Source: Macrotrachela quadricornifera (lineage: Eukaryota; Rotifera; Eurotatoria; Philodinida; Philodinidae). Taken from it: 64,000 bases of DNA. The stretch covers positions 2,017,440 through 2,081,439 of the forward strand of contig JAJEKB010021880.1 of assembly GCA_022393335.1 (NCBI GenBank), in the 5' to 3' direction. How positions within the stretch are numbered: the stretch's first letter is position 1; every line of letters starts with the position of its first letter. This document shows, piece after piece, positions 1-10,410 of this stretch. The notes beneath the pieces were generated by a model. It was not told where the DNA came from and did not search any database. It saw only the letters and a list, made by a program, of their open reading frames with translations. The position numbers were made by a program, and so were the translations under genes.

Positions 1-529
1 CTTAATTATGAAAAATAATGAGATACACTACAAATTTCGATTTTTCATTCATTATTCAAAATATATCTATCTGATTTAGACATTATTTTGAGACAGTTAC
101 TAGGTAAAATGTATAACTACCTAATTATAAGAAATTGGACTTAACCTGAAGTGTTGCAGCTTTTAAAATAGCTTTCTTTGCATTAAACTAAGGATGATGA
201 TGGGCACATATATATCAGTTACTTATTTTGTGTGAATACGTCCGCAGTAGTCAATATATATGTGCACAATATTCTTCTCTGCATCTCTTACTATGAAGTA
301 CCATTGCTCCATAAATACGACATCAGTATTGAAGGAAATAACAGAATCGTGCAAAAAAATCGATAGATTAAATCAAATTAATATTTAATGTATCTACATA
401 TGCAGTGAAAAATCACTAATGCAAGTTCAACTTCGATATTTCTCTATCCTAATCAACCGTTCTCTATTATTTTCTTTGATTTTCCATTATTTTTTATCAA
501 ACACCATCACACCTGTGCACCTGATTCAT

Positions 530-1600
530 ACTTACCGTTACGACGATGTTAGCAAAATCATATCTAAATAAAAACAATAAAAATTTAATATATGAAATTT
601 CTACTTAGATATACCACGATATTATTAAAATAGCTAAATAAAAATAAAAAAAAGATCTTATATGTTAAACTTATAGTTGCCTATTTATCTATTTGAGAAT
701 ATTATAATAATATCTAAATAAAAAAAAATAAAAATCTAATTAAAATATTCAGACTTATCACACTATGGTATTATTGATATATCTAAATAAAAAATAAGAA
801 CTCCATATATAAAAATCCTAAGTGTTCATTTCAAAATTTGATTGAAATGTTTAAATGAAAAACAAGTATATAAAGTTTATATATATTAATTCATACATTT
901 TCAATAATATTATTTTAATAACTATATAAAAAAAAGAATTGTATAAATAAGATTCTTATTTATCCATATCGACGACATGATTAGAATTTTGAAATAAAAC
1001 AATTTTAATATATAAATTTCATATTTGTCTCTCGACGATAAAAATGAAACTATCAAAATAAAAAAATTTAATCTCTACATAAAATTCATACTTGCCTATT
1101 GGATGGTTTTATTGTATTATCTAAATAAAAATAAAAACTGAATACATTAAATTTATGCTTATTTTTTCGATAATATTGCCTAAATATCTGAAAAAGAAAG
1201 AGGAGAATTTTATATATAAATTAATATTTACCTATTTGACGATGTAATTCAAATATCTAAATAAACAAAAATAACAATTTTGTGTATAAAATTTACACTT
1301 GTCTATTTGATGATATTGATGAAATATCTAAATAAAAAAGAAAGAAGAATTTTACAAATAAAATACATACTTGTCTATTCAACGATTTTATTGAATTATC
1401 TAAATAAAAAGAGTATACATTGTTTATATATATAATTCATACGCTTTCGACGATATCATTGCAATACCTAAATAAAAAAAAGAATTTAACACATAAACTT
1501 GATATTTCATTTGTTCACGATAATTTTGAAATATCTGAATCTAAAGATAATAAAAATTATCCATATAAATTGTTTACTGCAATCGACAATGATGTGAAAT
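530..1600. repeat. Diverged tandem array, ~69-bp period, about 15 copies
   Basis: A core like 'atatctaaataaaaa' recurs at about 564, 634, 714, 783, 850, 921, 990, 1053, 1121, 1188, 1257, 1328, 1400, 1468 and 1535, a spacing of 63-80 bp with a mean near 69. Each core is followed by an 'aattttatatataaaattcatacttgcctatt'-like stretch and then a 'gacgatattatt'-like stretch. Copies are strongly diverged, so this is an old AT-rich minisatellite. Open frames inside it are by-products of low complexity. Confidence 0.8.
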
Positions 1601-1619
1601 TATCTATACGAAAAGTAAG

Positions 1620-3285
1620 ATAGCAGACTAAGTTCATGTCTATATGCCTGTTTACCTTTATTCAGCTATGTTGACGAAGAAAAACTTTAGTTGCGCATGG
1701 TTAGGTATGACTTTGCAAGATTCTGATCATCAAATTTTATTCAAATCTTATACTAAGAACCTTGTAAGATTTATTTTAACATCTTACTATAAGATACATT
1801 AAAAACGCCACTTAAACGATGTTTCGTTACGGTGTAGTGAATGGTGTATGCTAAACGGCCCGTAAAACGGCCTGTAATGTATCCGTATATATGTAATTAA
1901 CCGATACTCGTAAGCGAAAAATATCTGGACATCGTAACGATGCCGTTTGGTATCGGTTTACTGTTGTTTACGGACCGCCAATATAGACCTAGGATGCTAA
2001 GATCTACAAAGAAATTGTTTTCTAAAAATAACGTAAAGCAACAGAAGAGAATATGGTATTGTAGGCGGACCTGATGTATAGAAAGATGTGTATTACATTA
2101 GTGCGGCAAACGATATCCTAGTGCACATTAAATATTTTACTGACCGACTAGTACAGAAATATTTCTGTAGGAATAACTAACGAAATCTATCTGCTCATTT
2201 AGTGAAAATTTTTGTAAATAATATATATAAATTCATAAGTATATATGAATATTTTACGTGTTCATTATTATCAAAAATATCTAGTAAAATTCAGGCGCAG
2301 CTTTTCTACACAATGATATGTGAAAGCACGACCTTTGCACCATTTCCTATAAATTGTTAGATTAATGTGTAGTAAAACTATACATCTTGTTTTTTCACAG
2401 AGACTATTGCATAAAAATAAAATCTGTCTATTCGATTTTTTTAATTACTTCAGCTTCGCAGAAAAATATAACGATATGAATAACGGGGATCACACATTTT
2501 CAACAGAAGATGATATCTTTTGATTGTTTCTATTATAATGTCATTCACATCGAAGAAAATAATTTTAACCAGTTAACTTCATTTAAAATGAAAACACAGT
2601 CTGGCTTTGCTCTTTTCAAAATTTGATTACAGTCCAGATTTTTTTCTGATACATAGAAAACTTAATTTTTTAATTATTTATGCTGTCACTTCGATAAGTT
2701 TTTGGTACTTCAGCGTTTCCGAACTCTCGTCGTTTCTTTCGAGTAAAAAAAATAAGGTTAGATCAATTTCCTAAATGTGCATCCTATCTCAGAAATAACT
2801 GACATTCTTCTTTTGAAAAAAGATAATGTTGTCAACCACAGGTATTCGAACTTTAAGAACAAACTTGTAAATTCGAAACTGTTATGAAGAGAAGGTTCCT
2901 TTCGATCTGAGAACTATAGACTAAAGAATATTCTTGACTATTTGGTAAAAAAAATGTTTGATACGCAAACGTTAATAATCTATTAAATTTTCTGAAATCA
3001 TAAATATATTTTAAATCAGCTTGGAACTTCGAAAAAGATGATTCATGGTTATGAAAATGATCAGAATTATTCAGATTTAAAATAGTATTCATTTTAATGC
3101 CCATTTTTTCATTATTCACTCGACTGGGTATTTCTATTGAGAAAAACGTAAATAAAATGCTGAGTTAAAATTGAATAGATACTAGGCCTCTTTAAATTAT
3201 TTACTATGTGCACCAAATAATCTACTGTGCTAAAATGAATTTTTTACTAACAGTGGAGGTATTTGGAATGTAACTGAGCTAGACT
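1620..3285. other. AT-rich intergenic DNA, no supported gene
   Basis: No recognisable gene, element or RNA. An 88-codon minus-strand frame at 2853-3119 has no homology I recognise, starts on GTG and is not supported by splice context. I leave it uncalled. Confidence 0.5.
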
Positions 3286-3287
3286 TG

Positions 3288-3626
3288 ACATATTCGGGTC
3301 AAATGAAAGCTCTCATTGCCAAACTAACAAGGTTAAAATATTAGCTGCTGATGACTTGCCTAGAGGAAGATATTTGAATTTTAAGTGTTGGTATAAAATG
3401 AATCAGAAAAGGTTTTCTTCACTACTATAAGGACAAAACATAGTGTTGTTCGGGGCGATTCTAGGGTTTATGGGGATCCTCTTTCATATGACCCGAACAA
3501 CACTATGTTTTGTCCTTATAATAGTCAAGAAAATCTTTTTTGATTCATTTTATACCAACACTTAAAATTCAAATATCTTCCTCTAGGCAAGCCATCAGCA
3601 GCTAATATTTTAACTTTGTTAGTTTC
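3288..3626. mobile_element. Palindromic MITE, family A copy 1
   Basis: The arms 3321-3457 and 3490-3626 are reverse complements with few differences, separated by about 30 bp. Sequence to the left (from 'catattcgggtcaaatg' at 3288) and the arm motif 'aatattagctgctgatg' also occur in the element at 59947-60211, so the two are relatives with different interiors. There is no coding capacity. No clear target-site duplication was found. Confidence 0.8.
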
Positions 3627-4464
3627 ATTTTTCTTAATGAATTTTTAAATATTCTTATTTGTTATTTTTTCAAACAATAATTTGAATCGATTACTCAAGT
3701 TTGACTCGTATTCGTGAATAATCATTATTTTTCGTTTTATTTGATGTCTAAAAATTTAATTTTTCAACTAGAATATCTATGACAGAAAAGCCTTTAGTTG
3801 AACAGAACTAAAAGCTTATACTGTGATGACAAATTTGTGTCATAGATAGAATCAGCGACAAATACAGGAAAGAACGATAGAGAGAGTAAGAAGAAGCAAA
3901 AGAGGAAAAAGAAAAAGGAAATAGTAGTAAATGATATCGCACGAAACTGACTAAGATTTGTTCATTAATACATAGAAGTACATTTAGACGTAGATTCGTC
4001 CAAATTTAATAACAAATCTAATTTTTAATGCCTATCAGTTACGAAGACAGAAAAATCTTTAGAGATTTCGTATTGAATTTAACCCTTTCAGAACCGAATT
4101 TTTTTCTGTTGAAAATTGCTTCTTTTCATCAGTTTATCGAATTTGACTCAAAATCTTTCCATGAAGCGCTTATAGTATTCAAAGAAACAATTTTTCTCGT
4201 CTATTACGCAGAAAGAAGTTTGCAATTAGAGCATTCGATCGTTGATCGAACTTGCACTTCTTTTGTGCTACAATAAGCACATCTTTTTTGGGTTTCCTTG
4301 ATAAGAAGATGCATTCTATATACACATAGATCGTTCTTTCTAATTTGTTCGGTTGTTCATCTATTTCTCTCCGTAAGTCATCGTTTTCGGACTTTTTCCT
4401 CCTTTCCCATTGAGTACAAGGAACTCAATATTGTCTATCCCATTTTTCATTTTCCATGTCACAG
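3627..4464. other. Intergenic; one unassigned 82-codon frame
   Basis: A plus-strand frame at 4028-4276 begins with ATG and encodes 82 residues, mixed hydrophobic and charged, with no family I recognise. It lies just upstream of the LINE fragment but does not resemble reverse transcriptase. I see nothing else in the stretch. Confidence 0.3.
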
Positions 4465-5184
4465 GAAGAGAGCCAAACGAAGTCGTCATTGTACAGTCAT
4501 AGAAGGGAAGGTAAATGTTTGAGGAGAACACACACCATCTAGAGAAGATATTTATAATATTTAGGAGTTCATATCGGTACAAAACTCGGTTGGGGTAAAT
4601 TTATAGATGATAGATTAAGAAAAGTGCGACAATCTTATTGCGGTCTACGTAAAATATTTTGCACAATTCCTAAAAATGAAATTACTATAAGAAGAAACAT
4701 ATTCTTAGCCTTTTCCTTTTCTCAATTCATTCGGCTCTTTTTCTGCTTTTTTTATTTTACCGACATACAAAAGAAAAAAATTGAACATGCTTTTGGAACA
4801 GGTATAAGGTTGGTTTATTCCCTATGGGGATATGATGACATTGCTACGCTTGCGCTAAGTCGTGAGTACTCATTGCGAGATTATCTTTACAAATACTGGT
4901 TGAAGTTTCAAAAACATCTTGACTTAGCTCCTGAAGCGGATGCTTATAGGGAAACATTAACTGCCTATTTTATTGCGAAGTCACTCTCTAAAACGTATTA
5001 TAGAAGTATGGACTTTAAGAAAAACAGTAAATTTCCTAACAGATTGGCAGAACGTGTGGAGCATACGTATATGGATTTGATATCGTTCATGAGCATCCAC
5101 AGAGAACACTACGGATATTTTAGAAAATCAAGTGCCATTCTTGAATTTTTCGTTTTAAAATACTTTTCTGAAAAACCATCTTGA
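4465..5184 (+). mobile_element. LINE (non-LTR retrotransposon) fragment, C-terminal part of reverse transcriptase
   Basis: The plus-strand frame reads like the end of a non-LTR reverse transcriptase: a YLGVHIGTKLGWGKF segment near 4561-4605, then RLRKVRQSY, a Phe-rich stretch, FTDIQKKKIEHAFGTGIRL, the SLWGYDD and LSREYSLRDYLYKYW region, and a terminal KYFSEKPS before TGA at 5182-5184. Upstream of YLGVHI the same frame is broken by stops near 4540-4556. The endonuclease and catalytic YxDD part are missing, so this is a 5'-truncated, dead copy, as is common after incomplete reverse transcription. Two splice-like intervals (4373-4464 and 4511-4564) are probably coincidental, because the homology reads through the second. 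The clade was not determined. Confidence 0.75.
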
Positions 5185-5619
5185 ATATCTCAACTCTTCA
5201 ATAAAACCTTGTTGAAAATACGTGCGAATAATCACGCAAACTATTTATTTTATCATGAACATATGTTACTGGTTCCTGCTGAAATGGAAGAAGAGATGTG
5301 ATTACCTATGCGAAAACCAAATGAGAAGGAGTAAGAATATTATAATCCTCTAAACGAGCTTTTTCTTCTTTTCTTTTAAACACTTTTAAATATTATTGTA
5401 TGCATGTTTAACAGCGTTCTTGTATATTGTTAACCTTTATGGAACAATAAACTAAATGTTAAAAAATAGAAGATATTTATAATATGACAGTTGGAACACT
5501 CTATGACTTATATGCATAAGAAGTTTTAACATTTGTGTGTAAAGGAAAAATTTTTCCTGTCGGATAAATAGGTGGTACAATCCTTGTACCATGGTCCTGA
5601 AAGGGTTAATTAACAAGTC
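5185..5619. other. Spacer between the LINE fragment and the FG-GAP gene
   Basis: AT-rich; probably LINE 3' UTR followed by the 3' flank of the FG-GAP gene. 'Ggaacaataaactaaatg' near 5440 contains an AATAAA on the LINE strand. Confidence 0.4.
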
Positions 5620-7262
5620 TTAACGATGTAAGAAAACACCAACATAGTTCGAATTGTAATCCGAAACAATCATATCTGGTTTATTATCGCCGTTCACATC
5701 AGCGATTGCTGCTCTTTGTGGATAAGGACCGGCAGAGCAAGCAGATTGAGGTGAGAACGTACCACCGCCTGCATTGAGAAGAATAGTAACGCTGTTGGAA
5801 CCAGGAGTGGTCACAATAATATCAGTGATATTGTCGCTGTTCAGATCGGCTACTGTTACTGCATGCGGACCAGAACCAGTTGAGTAGGTAGTTTGAGCAA
5901 AAAATGTGCCATTGCCTGCATTGAAGTAAATACTAGTGGTGTTCGAAGCAGAATTGGGAACAGCAATATCAGGAACATTATCACCATTCAGATCACCTAC
6001 TGCTGTGATGTATAATGGATTCGAGCCAGTTGAGTAATTACTTCGAGAGGAAAATGTGCCATTGCCCGCATTAAGAAGAACGATGATAGCATTCGAACCG
6101 GAAAGTGAAGCGATTATATCGGCTTTGTTATCATTGTTCACATCGATCACCGTCACTGAGCGTGGACTAGAGCCTATTGGGTAAATCGTTTGAGCAAGAA
6201 AAGTACCGTTCCCTGCATTGAGAAGAACACTAATGCTGTTTGAAGAAGAATTTGGGACAACAATATCAGGTTTGTTATCGCTGTTGACATCGGCTACTGC
6301 CAATAGTAGTGGACCAGAGCCAGTTGAGTAAGTCGTTTGAGCAAGAAACGTACCGTTGCCTGCATTGAGAAGGACACCAACATTAGCTGAATTATAATTT
6401 GTAAGAACAATATCGGGTCTATTGTCATTGTTCACATCGATCACTACTACTGAATGTGGGTAACTGCCAGTTGGGTAGGTGGTTCGAGCAAGGAATGTAC
6501 CGTTGCCTGCATTGAGGAAAACACTCACATTATTTGAAACAGAGTTCGTAACAATGATATCCGGTTTGCCATCGCTGTTCACATCGACTGCTGCTACTCC
6601 AATCGGCCCTGAACCACAGGCGTAAGTAATTTGATTATAAAACAAACCACTACACGCTATTCAAAAAAGTATACGATTTAGATCCCTAAACAAGTTCCAA
6701 AAACACTGCTCATGATAATTGATGTTTCTTAACCTTTTCTGTCAGTGAAAAATGACGGTAAAAATGTCTCTTCATCCGGTGGTCAGCCTTGACTATTATA
6801 TGTCAAAGGCCGTGTGATTTAGCAGACAATACATCAGAAGATTCAGTGCCTGTTTGGCAGAGATCGCGACTCAATTCTCGTCGTGAAAAGCATTTTTTCG
6901 GAGTTTCGAATAATGGAAAGTGGCTAAGATAACATGAAGACGAGAGAATCAAGCTAGAAGTCACACAATTCTGTCCGACTCTGATCCATTTCGAATGATC
7001 ACTGACTAGTTAGAGACTACGATGGCAGTATCTTCTCACATATATTACTCACGAATCGCTGTTGTTGTTGTCGTCGTTGCAGCGGTTGTTGTAGAAGTTG
7101 TGACAATGATCGTTGTGGAAGAGGTGGCAATGGTTGCTGTAGAAGAGGTTACAGCGGTCGTTGTGAAAGAGGTGACAGTGGCCGTTGTAGACGAGGTGGC
7201 AGCGATTGTTGTAGAAGTTGTGACAGTGATCGTTGTGGAAGAGGTGGCAGTGGTTGCTGTCC
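5620..7262 (-). CDS. FG-GAP/VCBS repeat protein, Thr-rich linker and propeller exons
   Basis: Two minus-strand exons. 7262-7053 encodes a ~70-residue Thr/Ser-rich stretch (TTSTTIAATSSTTATVTS type). 6656-5620 encodes about 345 residues with seven FG-GAP/VCBS-like repeats. Each repeat has a DxNxDxxxD calcium-type loop (DVNSDGKPD, DVNNDNRPD, DVNSDNKPD, DVNNDNKAD, DLNGDNVPD, DLNSDNITD, DVNGDNKPD) and an LNAGNGTF strand. Seven repeats fit one seven-bladed beta-propeller, as in integrin alpha heads. The intron 7052-6657 has a GTGAGT donor and a 'cttttttgaatag' acceptor and joins in phase (C|CG). The linker exon starts after 'aaactttag' and needs one base from an upstream exon. The exons at 10410-10035 supply it and add a TM anchor, giving a predicted ~505-residue type II surface protein. 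The ligand is unknown. Confidence 0.85.
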
Positions 7263-10034
7263 CTAAAGTTTCATAGCAAAAACATTATAGTACAAAATGT
7301 CTTACGACAGAAGAACGATGTCATCCAAGTACTAGATATCCCTTTTTTTATAGGATATGTTTCACTGAAATTAGTCAGATGTTTGTCAGTGCTTAAGAAA
7401 AGCGGTCTAGGCACACATATTTACATTTCTTGGATCTCATTCTGAAGCTCTCAAATTACCATTTATGAAAGGAAGGGAGTAAGGTTGGAAAACATACAGA
7501 AGTATCTAATTATTAAAGCAATATGCAATCTACTATTTGTTTCCTTACGCAATACTTACTAAAAGCTACTATGATTGGTACCTTTTTTCAAAAAATTGTC
7601 CGGTGTTTGATTGTTCTAAATCTAGTTGATGTCTTCTTTGATTTAGCAATCTAATTAGATTTCTTCTGAAAGTGACTTGATCAATCTGAGATTTGTGATC
7701 AGGGATGAAAATGATTAGCCGCCATGCTTGAGTGGTTACGTTACTTGGCACGTAGCCACAAGGTACTGTGTTCAAACCACATTAACATCATCGATGGAAC
7801 AATCCTGGGCAAGTCAGTATGTTGGACGAAAGAGGGTTCAGATACCGCGGTCTGTAAAAAGGAAAAGATGAAAGAACCCGGCTGCATGTGGATATCTATA
7901 TATATAATGTCGAGTGTCACGTCTGATACCTCTCCCATTGGTCAGCTTTTTCGACCAATCAGATTCCAAGGCCAATAATTAAAGGCGAGTCACCAACAAA
8001 TGGAAACATGACCCGCACTATTATAAAGGAGTATTCCTATCTCTTAAAATACTATAGTATGGATGTATCCCTAGGTCCTCTATTACCATATATTAGGAGT
8101 ATCCTTCGGTCTCCAAGTACTATATTAAGATTAGGAATGGCACTTTCACTTTTCTGATAGTCGGAAAACTGGCCAATCAGATGGCAGCAAATTGAAACTT
8201 GCTTATTGTATGGGCAACCGAGAAAGATTCTATAAGGACTTTTGTAGAACACCCTTAATAACCTCAGATTGGCCCGAACAATCCAATGTTTTATATGGAT
8301 GACAGTCGAAGTCTAATATTGGCCCATAGTATATACATGACAAGGCAAGCCCACGTCTTTGCGATGTTTCCTAGGCAATACTAACGAGCCTCTGCGCACG
8401 CCTCTTCAACTACACAACACGCGATAATCATATTTTGTTTACAGCCGAAAACTGCGTGCAATTTGCGCGGGGTATACACATTTTTTTTGAAAAAATTCCT
8501 GTACTCTCCTCAAGTATGGTCTGGTGAATAATGACAGTTTTTTCGATAACTCAGCCATTTCTTGACGGATCATTTTTGTCTTCGAACTCGACCAGGATAT
8601 TGATGAGACAATCCTGTATACAAAATGTTGAGCTCAATCGAATATAGTTGTGAAAAGTTATCGTGTAAACGGCCAGTCGGACGGACGCACTGACCGATTC
8701 TAGAGTGCACTCACTTTATGAGTACACAAAAACTAGCATTGGAAGATGTTAAAAAGCATAAGATGTTAATAAATGGTGGTTACCATGTCTATTCGAGAAG
8801 TTAAGAAAATCCTTCAATCTGAACTACATCTTATTCGTTGTGGCTCTGATGAAATAATAACTATGATTAGTACTTTCGGGGGATTTTATGTAGGAAAATG
8901 TGTCCTTTAAATACAGACGAATACTTCACGATGCGAACATTTATATCGTGTATCATATAATGATGCCACAAGCAGTGAACGCACAGCTTTCTCTTACAGT
9001 ACAGGATGAAGTGGCTGGGGATGTGAGGCTCTGACGATCAGAATGAGAGGTTTTGGTACAATGGTACAGCTCGGTGAAAAAGTCAGAGTGATTCGATTAT
9101 GCATGAGTTAAATACGGAGTTGAGATCTGTGAGAAGTTATGGTTGAAATAGATGAGAACGTAGATGCTCAGTAGTGGTTGCGTACAGAGAGGAATAAAAG
9201 TGAAGGTGTAGCAATTAAAAGTAATGATAAAAGAGGTGAAGCGGGTATAGTGATGAAGAATGCAATAAAAACCTTTGAATTGTTAGGTTGAAGGGTTGGA
9301 AAGACATTCAATTGGATGGTCGAAACGTCGAATGAAAACTCGGAATTTGAACAATGAACTGGTATTTTTGACTATTACTTCGTCAAAGAAGAACAAGCAT
9401 TTTCGTTTTGAGAGACTTTACTGAAAGCATCAGTAGCTTTGGTATAATTTTGTGTTCAGTCGCGTTATCTGTACCCTTATTGGCCGCAAATTCATCTAGT
9501 ATTCGATGAGGGTGTCTATCTGTTTTTGCAGTAGAAGAATTGTGTCTGTGAATGTCATATGGATGAGCAAGAAAAATGTGTTAAGAATCGAGTTAAAACA
9601 CTGCTCACCCTACAGATGTTGGCATGGTAAACATTTCGTGAAATCGAAGATATCAGTATAGCTTGAGATGAGTGAAGATTCGGTGTCTACATATGGGATC
9701 AGGGGTAATGAGAGATATGGATGTAGGTATGAGTCATAGTATTCAATTAGTGTGAAACGAAATTTGTGTTTTTATAGTAGTGGTAGAAAACGGAAACGGC
9801 TTATAATTGGTTTTATATTTTGAGTACTTAGGGTAGGGATGAGTTCAGTGTCGATTATGCCATTCAAGAGATCAAATTACTAGAATCACGTCTTCACCGT
9901 GCAGTTTGCATGAGTATCTACTAGTTATTATAAAAATGATTCCTTCTACTGATCATCTGTTTCATTGAGTCTTATTTATACAACTTTCTGATTCCATTTC
10001 TATTTATCCTCGTATATCCTGCCAATGATCCTAC
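7263..10034 (-). other. Predicted 2.8-kb intron of the FG-GAP gene
   Basis: This stretch lies between the TM exon (possible donor G|GTAGGA at 10034) and the Thr-rich exon (acceptor ending at 7263). It contains a tRNA-like SINE head near 7719 and no open gene. It is unusually long for this locus, where other introns are about 50-75 nt. Apart from the SINE, 8060-9999 holds nothing I can name. Confidence 0.5.
7715..7800 (+). mobile_element. tRNA-derived SINE head
   Basis: The sequence resembles a class-II (Leu/Ser-like) tRNA. A-box-like 'tgcttgagtggtta' lies at 7725-7738 and B-box-like 'tgttcaaacc' at 7769-7778, the latter flanked by complementary gtgt/cac. The anticodon arm is degenerate and no clean acceptor stem closes it, so it is not a working tRNA gene. 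Unrelated sequence follows to about 8050 ('gggttcagataccgcgg', then 'cgtctgatacctctcccattgg') and may be the SINE body; its 3' boundary is not visible. Pol III boxes of this kind would be an internal promoter. Confidence 0.6.
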
Positions 10035-10410
10035 CCTCTGTTGATGTCGTTATTCCCATGCTTGTCGTCAAAATAACAGCCAATAGAATTCCAATTGTTA
10101 CACAAACTAAAAAGCAAACACTGGCCCAGCCAATGAGGTTGATTATTAACCTTCGTCGATCAACTCGACTTCTGAAAGAAAGGAACTCTTGAATAAATTT
10201 TAAAGCGAATATAATACCTACGTGTTCTTAGATGCAATGGTTCTTATTTTATCTGTATCCACTGCCACTTTCGAAGGCTAGAACATGGAAGCAGAGGAAA
10301 CTATTTTCCAAATGATATATGAAATAACATACGTTCTTATCCGAACTTCCATTGCGTTGTTCAGCTTGGGCTGCTCTAATTTCATTCTTATTTGGTTGAT
10401 TGGTCTTCAT
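10000..10410 (-). CDS. Single-pass membrane protein 5' exons, probable N-terminus of the FG-GAP protein
   Basis: Three minus-strand exons fit perfectly: 10410-10333 (ATG, 26 codons), 10277-10222, and 10171 onward. They are separated by introns of 55 nt (GTATGT donor, 'catgttctag' acceptor) and 50 nt (GTAGGT donor, 'ctttctttcag' acceptor). The protein begins MKTNQPNKNEIRAAQAEQRN, is hydrophilic and basic (RVDRRR), then has one TM helix (about residues 54-78) and a TTSMGITTSTE start of a Thr-rich segment. Unspliced, the third exon stops at TAG 10000-10002, giving 101 residues. More likely a GTAGGA donor at 10034 joins it in phase to the Thr-rich exon at 7262, because both halves would otherwise be incomplete and the LamG gene in this window has the same plan. 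Short TM protein versus long surface protein can be settled by cDNA. Confidence 0.7.

Noticed and set aside
1420..1623. 67-codon gene
   Set aside because: It falls in the 69-bp tandem array and starts in repeat sequence.
4373..4564. Two splice-like intervals (GTAAGT...ACAG and GTAAAT...TTAG)
   Set aside because: The reverse-transcriptase homology (YLGVHIG) reads through the second acceptor, so the fragment is an unspliced LINE relic.
7022..7276. Plus-strand Val/Glu-rich open frame
   Set aside because: It is the antisense of the Thr-rich linker exon of the FG-GAP gene, which has in-phase splice sites.
7719..7800. Functional tRNA gene
   Set aside because: The anticodon arm and acceptor stem do not fold properly; only the promoter boxes are conserved.
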